This document shows positions 24,769 through 31,970 of a stretch of 64,000 nt of DNA, piece by piece (the stretch's first letter is position 1; each line of letters opens with the position of its first letter). Location of the stretch: NCBI RefSeq assembly GCF_015694735.1, contig NZ_JADQDP010000008.1, forward strand, positions 86,044 to 150,043, written 5' to 3'. The notes under the pieces are model-generated. The model saw only the letters and a program-made list of their open reading frames with translations, was not told where the DNA came from and did no database searches. A program made the translations under genes and the position numbers. Source of the stretch: Hymenobacter properus (GTDB lineage Bacteria > Bacteroidota > Bacteroidia > Cytophagales > Hymenobacteraceae).

Positions 24769-25791
24769 ATGATAGTTCTTGGAATCATAGTAGTGGGGTT
24801 GCTGCTGGTCGTGCTCGGCCTGCTGTTTCGGCTCCAGATTTTGACGGCCATTTTTTCCGGCGACTCCACCCGCGACATCGGGCCGGCCAACCGTGCCAAC
24901 GCCGTGCTCATGCTCGTGTTTCTGGTGGTGGGCGGCGGGGCGTTTGCCTGGTCGTTCCGGCGCAGCTACGCCCGCATGGACGTGCCGGTGGCCTCGGTGC
25001 ACGGCCTGGCGGTGGACCGCATGTTCTGGATTACGATGAGCATCATTGGCGTGGCCTTCGTGCTCACGCAGGTCATGCTGTTCTGGTACGCTTACAAGTA
25101 CCAGCACCGGGAAAGCCGCCGGGCCTACTTCTTCTCGCACAACAACAAGCTCGAAATCGTCTGGACCCTGATTCCGGCCATTGTGATGGCCGCGCTGGTG
25201 TTTGCCGGCTGGAAGGAATGGGGCCGCATCACCGGCCCCGCGCCCAAAGACGCGGTGGTGCTGGAGGTGATGGGCAAGCAGTTCAACTGGCTGGTGCGCT
25301 ACCCCGGCCGCGACCTCAAGCTGGGCGTGGTGAACTACCGGCTGATTGACGCCGTGAACGAGTGGGGCTTCGACCTGAGCGACAAGGCCGCCCTCGACGA
25401 CTTCACGGCCGGTGAAATCCACGTGCCCAAGGGCGTGCCGGTGCTGCTTAAAATCCGCTCGCGCGACGTGCTGCACGCCGTGTACCTGCCGCAGTTCCGC
25501 CTGCAGATGTACGCCGTGCCGGGCATGCCCACGCGGTTCTGGTTCACGCCCAACACTACCACCGAGGAAATGCGGGCGAAGCTCGGTAACCCCAAGTTCA
25601 ACTACGAACTGGCCTGCAACCAGGTGTGCGGCAGCGGCCACTTCGCCATGAAAATGACCGTGGTGGTGGACGAGCCGGACGACTACGTGGCCTGGTTCGC
25701 GCAGCAACAGTCCTTTTCCTCCCTCAACCCCGAGGTGCGCGCCGGCCTGCCGCGCCCGCAGCCCCTGGCCGCCACGCCCGCCGCCCGCTAA
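24769..25791 (+). CDS. coxB: Cytochrome c oxidase subunit II
   Basis: A 340-residue inner-membrane protein that receives electrons from cytochrome c. It has two extra N-terminal helices, as is common in Bacteroidota, then the two standard helices (last one KLEIVWTLIPAIVMAALVFA) and a periplasmic cupredoxin domain. The CuA ligands are visible: His in HAVYLPQF (~238), and CNQVCGSGHFAM (Cys, Cys, His, Met near 283-294). There is no C-terminal heme c domain, so it is not a caa3-type fusion. It is 20 bp upstream of subunit I. Confidence 0.97.
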   Translation: MIVLGIIVVGLLLVVLGLLFRLQILTAIFSGDSTRDIGPANRANAVLMLVFLVVGGGAFAWSFRRSYARMDVPVASVHGLAVDRMFWITMSIIGVAFVLTQVMLFWYAYKYQHRESRRAYFFSHNNKLEIVWTLIPAIVMAALVFAGWKEWGRITGPAPKDAVVLEVMGKQFNWLVRYPGRDLKLGVVNYRLIDAVNEWGFDLSDKAALDDFTAGEIHVPKGVPVLLKIRSRDVLHAVYLPQFRLQMYAVPGMPTRFWFTPNTTTEEMRAKLGNPKFNYELACNQVCGSGHFAMKMTVVVDEPDDYVAWFAQQQSFSSLNPEVRAGLPRPQPLAATPAAR

Positions 25792-25811
25792 CCCTTCGCT
25801 CTCCCTGATTC

Positions 25812-27665
25812 ATGGAAAACACTCCCAACCTCTCGCCCGACCTGCCCACGCGCGACAGCGCGGCCGCGCCGGTGCTGGCCGCTGCCGGCGAGCACGCTCA
25901 CCCCGACCAGCACTGGCTCTGGCGCTACGTGTTGAGCCAGGACCATAAAGTTATTGCCAAGCAGTTTCTGATTACGGGCATGTTCTGGGCGCTGGTGGGC
26001 GGCTCGCTGTCGAGCCTGTTCCGCCTGCAGCTGGGCTGGCCCGAAGGCTCGATGGAGTGGCTCAAGCCGCTGCTGGGCCACTGGATTGAGGCCGGCAAGC
26101 TCAACCCCGAGTTTTACCTGGCCCTGGTGACGATGCACGGCACCATCATGGTGTTTTTCGTGCTCACGGCGGGCCTGTCGGGCACGTTCTCCAACTTCCT
26201 GATTCCGCTGCAAATCGGCGCGCGCGACATGGCCTCGGGCTTCATGAACATGCTCTCGTACTGGTTTTTCTTCCTGTCGAGCGTCATCATGTTCAGCTCG
26301 CTGTTCATCGAAACCGGCCCGGCGGCTTCGGGCTGGACCATCTACCCGCCGCTCTCGGCCCTGCCGCAGGCCATTTCCGGCTCCGGGCTGGGCATGACGC
26401 TCTGGCTCGTGAGCATGGCCCTGTTCATCGTGTCGCAGCTGCTGGGCAGCGTCAACTACATTTCCACGGTGCTCAACCTGCGCACCCGGGGCATGAGCAT
26501 GACCAAGCTGCCGCTCACCATCTGGTCGTTTTTCCTGACCGCCGTACTCGGCACGCTCTCGTTTCCGGTGCTCTTTGCCGCCGTGCTGCTGCTGGTGTTC
26601 GACCGCTCGTTCGGCACCTCGTTCTTTCTCTCCGACATCTACATTGCCGGGCAGGCTTTGAGCAACCAGGGCGGCTCGCCGGTGCTGTTTCAGCACTTGT
26701 TCTGGTTCCTGGGCCACCCGGAGGTGTACATCGTGATTATGCCGGCCATGGGCATCGTGTCGGAAGTGCTGGCCACCCACGCCCGCAAGCCCATTTTCGG
26801 CTACCGGGCCATGATTGGCTCGCTGCTGGGCATCTCGCTGCTGTCGTTCGTGGTGTGGGGCCACCACATGTTCGTGACGGGCATGAATCCGTTCCTGGGC
26901 TCGGTGTTCGTGTTTCTGACGCTGATGATTGCCGTGCCCTCGGCGGTGAAAACATTCAACTGGCTGGCCACGCTCTGGCGCGGCAACATCCGCTTTACCA
27001 CGGCCATGCTCTTCAGCATCGGCTTCGTGAGCCTGTTCGTGGCCGGCGGCCTCACGGGCATCGTGCTGGGCAACGCCACGCTCGACATCCAGATGCACAA
27101 CACCTACTTCGTGATTGCGCACTTTCACCTGGTGATGGGCTCGGCGGCCATGTTCGGCATGTTTGCCGGCATCTACCACTGGTTTCCGAAGATGTTCGGG
27201 CGCATGCTCAATGAGCGGCTGGGCTACGTGCACTTCTGGTTCACCTTCGCCGGGGCCTACCTCACCTTCATTCCGATGCACTACATCGGCATCGCCGGCT
27301 TCCCGCGCCGCTACTACTCCTGGACGGGCTTCGACATGTTCTCGCAGTTCAGCGACCTGAACCAGTTCATCTCGGTGGCGGCCATTTTCGCCTTCCTGGC
27401 GCAGTTCATCTTCCTCTTCAACTTCTTCCACAGCATTTGGCGGGGCCGCCGGGCCACCGAAAATCCGTGGCGCTCGAACACGCTGGAATGGACCACGCCC
27501 GTGGAACTGGGCCACGGCAACTGGCCCGGCGCGGTGCCCGCTGTGTACCGCTGGCCCTACGACTACAGCAAGCCCGGCTCCGACGCGGACTTCATCCCGC
27601 AGCACGTGCCCTTCTCGCAAACCCCGGCCTCGAACATGCCCTACGAGCAGCCGGCGGCCGAGTAA
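25812..27665 (+). CDS. coxA: Cytochrome c oxidase subunit I
   Basis: A 617-residue heme-copper oxidase catalytic subunit with twelve or more helices. Seen: the CuB and cross-linked Tyr motif GHPEVYIVIMPAMG (~300), which also carries the D-channel Glu, GHHMF (~350) for the other CuB His, and FVIAHFHLVMG (~435) for the heme ligands. The Glu in GHPEVY places it in the A1 (aa3) group. No subunit III gene follows; the next genes are small membrane proteins. With subunit II it forms the proton-pumping end of the electron chain that could take electrons from sulfur oxidation. Confidence 0.97.
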   Translation: MENTPNLSPDLPTRDSAAAPVLAAAGEHAHPDQHWLWRYVLSQDHKVIAKQFLITGMFWALVGGSLSSLFRLQLGWPEGSMEWLKPLLGHWIEAGKLNPEFYLALVTMHGTIMVFFVLTAGLSGTFSNFLIPLQIGARDMASGFMNMLSYWFFFLSSVIMFSSLFIETGPAASGWTIYPPLSALPQAISGSGLGMTLWLVSMALFIVSQLLGSVNYISTVLNLRTRGMSMTKLPLTIWSFFLTAVLGTLSFPVLFAAVLLLVFDRSFGTSFFLSDIYIAGQALSNQGGSPVLFQHLFWFLGHPEVYIVIMPAMGIVSEVLATHARKPIFGYRAMIGSLLGISLLSFVVWGHHMFVTGMNPFLGSVFVFLTLMIAVPSAVKTFNWLATLWRGNIRFTTAMLFSIGFVSLFVAGGLTGIVLGNATLDIQMHNTYFVIAHFHLVMGSAAMFGMFAGIYHWFPKMFGRMLNERLGYVHFWFTFAGAYLTFIPMHYIGIAGFPRRYYSWTGFDMFSQFSDLNQFISVAAIFAFLAQFIFLFNFFHSIWRGRRATENPWRSNTLEWTTPVELGHGNWPGAVPAVYRWPYDYSKPGSDADFIPQHVPFSQTPASNMPYEQPAAE

Positions 27666-27666
27666 G

Positions 27667-27686
27667 CGCCGGGTGTTTGCCCGGCG
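27667..27686. terminator. GC-rich hairpin after coxA
   Basis: CGCCGGG and CCCGGCG form a perfect seven-base stem with a six-base loop, just after the subunit I stop. No T-run follows; it may limit readthrough or protect the cox mRNA. Confidence 0.45.
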
Positions 27687-27718
27687 GCTGTTTCCTCCAC
27701 TTTTCCTTGTTCATCGTC

Positions 27719-28189
27719 ATGCCTACCTCCTCATCGTCGTCCCTGCTGGCCTTTGCCGCGCAGCGCTGCCCGCGCTGCCACCAGGGTCCCGCCTTTAAAA
27801 CCTCGGCTTTCAACCTGGCCCACTTTCAGGAAATGAACGAAAGCTGCCCCGTGTGCCACCAGCACTTCGAGCCGGAGCCCGGCTTCTACTGGGGGGCCAT
27901 GTACATCAGTTACGCCTTTTCCGTCGCCATCGTGGTGGCGGTGGGCATTGCCACCTACGTGCTGGGCCACGACCCCGACACCTGGGTGTACGTGGCGGCC
28001 GTGGCCGTGAGCACGGTGCTGCTGCTGCCGTTCTCGTTCCGTTACTCGCGCACGGTGATGCTGCACTTGTTCGCCGGCATCGACTACGACCCGCGGGCCG
28101 GCGCAAAGCCAGCGGGGCCGGTGGCCCGGCGGGTGCCCTTTCCAGGACCGTTAGCACCTCACGATAGCAACCGCCCCGTTTTGTTATGA
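27719..28189 (+). CDS. DUF983-family membrane protein
   Basis: A 156-residue protein. The ATG at 27719 is chosen; the longer frame overlaps coxA. The N-terminal soluble part has two CxxC-type knuckles, CPRCHQGPAF and CPVCHQHFE, that could bind a metal ion. Two helices follow (MYISYAFSVAIVVAVGIATY and VYVAAVAVSTVLLLPFSFRY). DUF983 proteins are often found near cytochrome oxidase or heme genes, and a role in oxidase assembly is suspected but not established. The stop overlaps the next start by four bases. Confidence 0.85.
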   Translation: MPTSSSSSLLAFAAQRCPRCHQGPAFKTSAFNLAHFQEMNESCPVCHQHFEPEPGFYWGAMYISYAFSVAIVVAVGIATYVLGHDPDTWVYVAAVAVSTVLLLPFSFRYSRTVMLHLFAGIDYDPRAGAKPAGPVARRVPFPGPLAPHDSNRPVLL

Positions 28190-28539
28190 AAAATTCCCTT
28201 CGTTTGCTGGGGGTGCCCGCGCTGGCGCTCCTGCTGCTGCTGAGCCAGGTGCTAGCCCTGCGGCCGCTGTGGGCCGCGTATGAATCCCTGCCGGCGGGCG
28301 CGGCCGCCCCGGCGCACCCGTCGCCGGTGCTGCTGCTTTCGCTGGTGGTAGCGCTGCACTTAGTACTGGGCGCGGTGGCCGTGTTCGTGTTCCGGCGCAG
28401 CCGCCAGCCCCGCCACTGGCACCCGCGCGTGGGCCTGCTCAGCGTCGTGCAGGTGCGGCCCTCCGGCGAGCTGAGCCGGGCGGTCAGCCCCCACATCCGG
28501 CCCTACGCGCGCCGGGAACCCAACTCCCGCGTGGGCTAA
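28186..28539 (+). CDS. Small membrane hypothetical protein in cox operon
   Basis: A 117-residue protein with two hydrophobic segments: residues ~6-30 and LLLSLVVALHLVLGAVAVFV. A basic tail (FRRSRQPRHWHPR) follows. The start overlaps the DUF983 stop (ATGA), so the two are translated together. I do not recognise the family; an oxidase accessory role is inferred from position. Confidence 0.6.
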   Translation: MKNSLRLLGVPALALLLLLSQVLALRPLWAAYESLPAGAAAPAHPSPVLLLSLVVALHLVLGAVAVFVFRRSRQPRHWHPRVGLLSVVQVRPSGELSRAVSPHIRPYARREPNSRVG

Positions 28540-28599
28540 CGCGTCGGGTTTTTAAGCGGCCGACGGCCGCCCTTCCCCCTTCTTACCAAAGTCGATTTT

Positions 28600-28920
28600 A
28601 TGAAAACGATGCTTGCTTTCCGCTACCGGCCCCGGCTGGTGGTGCTCCTCGTCATGCTCCTGCTGGCCGCACCGCTGGCCAGCCCCGCCCAATGCGTGCT
28701 GTGCAGCACGCAGGTTGAAGCCGCCCGCCAGGAAAACGACGGCTACGACCCCGGCGGCCTCAACAAGGGCATTCTCTACCTCATGGCCATCCCCTACCTG
28801 CTGATGAGCGTGGTCGGCTACGGCTGGTACCAGCGGCGCAAGCGCGGCCGGCAGCAGGCCACCCTGGTGCTACTGTCAAGCGCGGAGCAAACAAAGGCCC
28901 TGGCGCTGCTCCCTCACTAA
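28600..28920 (+). CDS. Small membrane protein with exported CxxC
   Basis: A 106-residue protein with a signal-like hydrophobic N-terminus, then AQCVLCSTQVEAARQEN (a CxxC just after the first segment) and one C-terminal helix ILYLMAIPYLLMSVVGYGWY with a basic end. The CxxC on the periplasmic side could bind copper or undergo thiol exchange, which would fit oxidase copper insertion, but the family is unknown to me. It follows the cox genes in the same direction after a 60-bp gap. Confidence 0.6.
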   Translation: MKTMLAFRYRPRLVVLLVMLLLAAPLASPAQCVLCSTQVEAARQENDGYDPGGLNKGILYLMAIPYLLMSVVGYGWYQRRKRGRQQATLVLLSSAEQTKALALLPH

Positions 28921-28924
28921 GGCT

Positions 28925-28942
28925 GCGGGCTGGCCAGCCCGC
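28925..28942. terminator. Hairpin after the cox cluster
   Basis: GCGGGCTGGCCAGCCCGC is a perfect 18-base palindrome 4 bases after the last small cox-linked gene, followed by GTTT. It is likely a termination or mRNA 3'-end structure. Confidence 0.45.
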
Positions 28943-28986
28943 GTTTCCCCGCATTTTCAATTCCCCCATTTTCCCAATTCAATTCA

Positions 28987-29643
28987 ATGGAAACCTCCCC
29001 CCTCCCCCAAATCTCCATGCCGAGCATCGGTGCGCAGGCCCCGGACTTCGAAGCCCTGAGCACCACCGGCCTCATCAAGTTTTCAGACTTTGCACCCGGC
29101 AAGTGGGTCGTGTTCTTCTCGCACCCGGCCGACTTCACCCCCGTCTGTACCACCGAGCTGAGCGGGTTTGCCCAGCGGCAGGCCGAGTTCACGGCCCTCA
29201 ACACCGAGCTGCTGGGCCTGAGCATCGACAGCATTCACTCCCACATCGCGTGGGTGAACAATGTGCGCGAGAAAAGCGGCGTGTACTTCCACTTTCCCAT
29301 CATCGCCGACCTCGACATGAAGGTGGCGCGCCTCTACGGCATGCTGCAGCCCGAAGCCAGCGAAACCGCCGCCGTGCGGGCCGTCTTTTTCATCGACCCG
29401 GCGCATAAAATCCGCCTCATCATGTACTACCCCATGAGCGTGGGCCGCAACCTGGACGAGATGCTGCGGGTGCTCAAGGCCATGCAGTTCAGCGACGAGC
29501 ACCAGGTGTCGCTGCCCCTGAACTGGCAGCCCGGCGACAAGGTGATTCTGCCCGCCCCCAAGACCCTGGACCAGCTCGATGCCCGCCTGGCCGATGACTC
29601 GGTGGAGAAAATGGACTTCTATCTGGCCCTCAAAAGCGTGTAG
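28987..29643 (+). CDS. 1-Cys peroxiredoxin (Prx6-type)
   Basis: A 218-residue peroxidase. The active site HPADFTPVCTTELSGFAQ contains the peroxidatic Cys, and the long C-terminal region with NWQPGDKVILPAP is typical of the Prx6 group. Family members remove peroxides and sometimes peroxynitrite. The position between the oxidase and the sulfide:quinone oxidoreductase suggests protection from by-products of respiration or sulfur oxidation. The preceding palindrome separates it from the cox genes, and a hairpin follows it. Confidence 0.94.
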   Translation: METSPLPQISMPSIGAQAPDFEALSTTGLIKFSDFAPGKWVVFFSHPADFTPVCTTELSGFAQRQAEFTALNTELLGLSIDSIHSHIAWVNNVREKSGVYFHFPIIADLDMKVARLYGMLQPEASETAAVRAVFFIDPAHKIRLIMYYPMSVGRNLDEMLRVLKAMQFSDEHQVSLPLNWQPGDKVILPAPKTLDQLDARLADDSVEKMDFYLALKSV

Positions 29644-29649
29644 CCGGCC

Positions 29650-29685
29650 GGGAACCCGGCGGGCCAGCGGGCGGGCCGGGTTCCC
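29650..29685. terminator. Hairpin after peroxiredoxin gene
   Basis: GGGAACCCGGC and GCCGGGTTCCC form an 11-base perfect stem with a 14-base loop, 7 bases after the stop. No T-run; probably a 3'-end structure. Confidence 0.45.
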
Positions 29686-29807
29686 ATAGGCGGGGGGTGT
29701 TTGCGAAAAATCATCGGCCCAGCCCCGGACTTTACATGAAAAAATGTTTAAGTGTTAATATGTTCATGCGTATCTTGCTTTCCCAACCTCACTAATCCCA
29801 CCCGACC

Positions 29808-31034
29808 ATGACGGCAACTCCCATTTCCCGACACCATCAGCTGCTCGTGGTGGGCGGCGGCAACGCGGGCCTCTCGGTGGCCGCCCAGCTGCTGCTGGCC
29901 GACCGGGGCCTCGACGTGGCCATCCTCGAACCCTCCGCCAAGCATTACTACCAACCGGCCTGGACGCTGGTGGGCGGCGGGGCCTACGACATCAAAGACA
30001 CGGTGCGGCCCGAAGGCGACTACATCCCGAAGGGCGCGCAGTGGATTCAGGACGCGGCGGCCACCTTCGAGCCCGAAGCCAACACGGTGGTGACGGCCGG
30101 CGGCCAGCGCCTGACCTACGACTACCTGGTGGTGTGCCCCGGCATTCAGCTGGACTGGCACAAAATCAAGGGCCTGCCCGAGGCGCTGGGCAAAAACGGG
30201 GTGTGTTCGAACTACGGCTTCGAGCTGGCCCCCTACACCTGGGAGTGCGTGCAGAACTTCCGGGGCGGCACGGCCCTGTTTTCGGCCCCCAACACGCCCA
30301 TCAAGTGCGGCGGGGCCCCGCAGAAAATTATGTACCTGGCCTGCGACAGCTGGCGCAAGCGCGGCGTGCTCGACAAAGCCAACGTGCGCTACACCTCGGG
30401 CGGCAGCGTCATTTTCGGGGTAAAATCCTTCGCCGAAGCCCTGCTGAAAGTGGTGCAGCGCTACCGCATCAAAACCGATTTCTTTCACAACCTGAAGGAG
30501 GTCCGGGGCGAAAGCCGGGAGGCCGTGTACGACGTGCTGAAGGACGGCCAGGTGGTGGACGAGGTGACCCTGAAATTTGATATGCTGCACGTGGTGCCGC
30601 CCATGAGCGCCCCGGACTTCATCAAGCACAGCCCGCTGGCCGCGCCCGGCAACCCGCTGGGCTGGGTTGACGTGGACAAACATTCGTTGCAACACGTGCG
30701 CTACCCCAATATTTTCAGCCTGGGCGATGCCGGCTCGATGCCTAACGCCAAGACCGGCGCGGCCATTCGCAAGCAGGCCCCGGTGGTGGTGAAGAATATC
30801 CTCTCGCTGCTGAAAAGCAAGGCACTGGCCCCGGACAACGCCTACCATGGCTACGGCTCCTGCCCGCTCATCACGGGCTACGGCAAGCTCATTCTGGCCG
30901 AGTTCGACTACGACAACAACCCCACGCCTACCTTCCCCTTCGACCAGACCCAGGAGCGGTTCTCGATGTGGCTGCTCAAGCGCTACGGCCTGCCGTGGCT
31001 GTACTGGAACAAGATTCTGCCGGGCAAGGCGTAA
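29808..31034 (+). CDS. sqr: Sulfide:quinone oxidoreductase (SQOR-like)
   Basis: A 408-residue FAD enzyme that oxidises sulfide to sulfane sulfur and passes electrons to quinone at the membrane surface. The FAD dinucleotide motif is VVGGGNAGLSVAAQLL near the N-terminus, and SLGDAGSMPNAKTGAAI marks the second FAD region. Both catalytic cysteines of the group are seen: IKCGGAPQKIMYL and YGSCPLITGYGKLILAEFDY, and these segments closely resemble the mitochondrial enzyme. The C-terminus PFDQTQERFSMWLLKR and its amphipathic helix suit membrane binding. It supplies persulfide for the dioxygenase fusion at 14.7 kb. An intergenic hairpin follows the gene. Confidence 0.95.
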   Translation: MTATPISRHHQLLVVGGGNAGLSVAAQLLLADRGLDVAILEPSAKHYYQPAWTLVGGGAYDIKDTVRPEGDYIPKGAQWIQDAAATFEPEANTVVTAGGQRLTYDYLVVCPGIQLDWHKIKGLPEALGKNGVCSNYGFELAPYTWECVQNFRGGTALFSAPNTPIKCGGAPQKIMYLACDSWRKRGVLDKANVRYTSGGSVIFGVKSFAEALLKVVQRYRIKTDFFHNLKEVRGESREAVYDVLKDGQVVDEVTLKFDMLHVVPPMSAPDFIKHSPLAAPGNPLGWVDVDKHSLQHVRYPNIFSLGDAGSMPNAKTGAAIRKQAPVVVKNILSLLKSKALAPDNAYHGYGSCPLITGYGKLILAEFDYDNNPTPTFPFDQTQERFSMWLLKRYGLPWLYWNKILPGKA

Positions 31035-31072
31035 GCCTTGACGGGGTGCCAATGACTGAACGCGCCCCCGCC

Positions 31073-31107
31073 GGGGCCGTATGGCTTTAGCTAAGCCATA
31101 CGGCCCC
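31073..31107. terminator. Long perfect hairpin after sqr
   Basis: A 15-base perfect stem (GGGGCCGTATGGCTT / AAGCCATACGGCCCC) with a 5-base loop lies in the 102-bp gap after sqr. It is the most stable simple hairpin in the window. Without a T-run it may be a bidirectional end signal or a repeat element. Confidence 0.55.
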
Positions 31108-31136
31108 ATCCAACTCAGGCTTGCCGCACCAACCCT

Positions 31137-31712
31137 ATGACAGGTTACCACTACCGCTTTTCCATCCGGGGCTACTCGCACCCGCAGCTCTACGAATTGT
31201 CCGCCCGCAATCCCAGTCCGGACCTGGCGTTTATGAACGATGAGCACGACGGCGGAGCGCCCCACTTCTACTTCACTTCCGCGCACCTGGACGAGCTCAG
31301 CCAGCCGGCCCAGGTGTGGGGCCGGGCCACTCAGTTGCTGGATATGTTCCACGGCATTTACGGACTGGCTTCACTGTCCCCCAACTCGCCGTTTAATTCG
31401 GCGCGGCCAGTGCTCCACGAGTTGTATGATTTGTGGGAAGGCAAGTGGCTGGAGCATGTAACTCCGGAAGTGCCCAGCAGCTTACCCTACACGGCAACTG
31501 TACTGGCTGAGCCGGTGCATCCGGTGTATGCCAGCGGCACGATGGGGCGGGCGCTGCTGCTGGCCCGCACGGAGCCCGACGTAATGACTTTGCTGACGCA
31601 GCTGGGCCAGGAGCTGGATTTGCGTACGCTCTACGCCATTGTGGACACGCTGCGCTACTACGACGGGGATGACTTCGAAGCGCGCCAGCAAAAGGCCGGC
31701 ATCTCCAAATAA
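31137..31712 (+). CDS. Hypothetical protein, probably frameshifted
   Basis: A 191-residue soluble protein of unknown family. It begins TGYHYRFSIRGYSHPQLYEL and has an acidic, aromatic-rich body; no signal peptide, helix bundle or known motif is visible. The reading frame ends at 31712, but strongly coding DNA continues at once in the +1 frame (see next entry), so this stop is probably the result of a frame change and the native protein would be about 75 residues longer. It sits between sqr and the SoxB-like gene. Confidence 0.6.
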   Translation: MTGYHYRFSIRGYSHPQLYELSARNPSPDLAFMNDEHDGGAPHFYFTSAHLDELSQPAQVWGRATQLLDMFHGIYGLASLSPNSPFNSARPVLHELYDLWEGKWLEHVTPEVPSSLPYTATVLAEPVHPVYASGTMGRALLLARTEPDVMTLLTQLGQELDLRTLYAIVDTLRYYDGDDFEARQQKAGISK

Positions 31713-31938
31713 TAGATACAAGCTCTTCACGCGCACGGCCGACAACTTTGGGGCTTCGGGCCTGCAGGCGCGCCACGGTCCCAGCAACGCGCAACCGCCG
31801 GAAAAGCCCATGCCCCTGCCCGAAGCGCAGTACCTGGTCAAGCTCCTGAGCCGGCAATATCTGACCGACCGCCACGGAATTCAGTTCGCTGACCCCATCG
31901 TGTACCAGGACGCCGGCGGTATACTGGAAGATTTTTAA
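31713..31938 (+). pseudogene. Displaced C-terminal part of the preceding gene (+1 frame)
   Basis: Directly after the stop at 31712 the +1 frame reads RYKLFTRTADNFGASGLQ and continues with GC-rich third codon positions to LLSRQYLTDRHGIQFADP and a stop at 31938. Good coding bias starts at the stop codon itself with no start codon nearby, as expected if one base were inserted or deleted near 31700-31712. An alternative is a separate small gene starting at the ATG at 31810. Sequencing error, true mutation or programmed shifting cannot be told apart here. Confidence 0.55.
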
Positions 31939-31970
31939 CCCGTTGTCCCTCCGCCCGAGTAAGCCATTTT

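Noticed and set aside
25788..27620. 610-codon open frame antisense to coxA
   Set aside because: It is a shadow of a certain gene in high-GC DNA, with Arg/His/Gln-rich sequence and no family signature. Similar long antisense frames over the RND pump (6209-7375) and other genes were left out for the same reason.
29735..29768. CATGAA...TTCATG inverted repeat upstream of sqr as another ArsR operator
   Set aside because: The half-sites are 22 bases apart instead of six, and the closest six-spaced fit has several mismatches. It may be another site type, but it does not meet the shared pattern.
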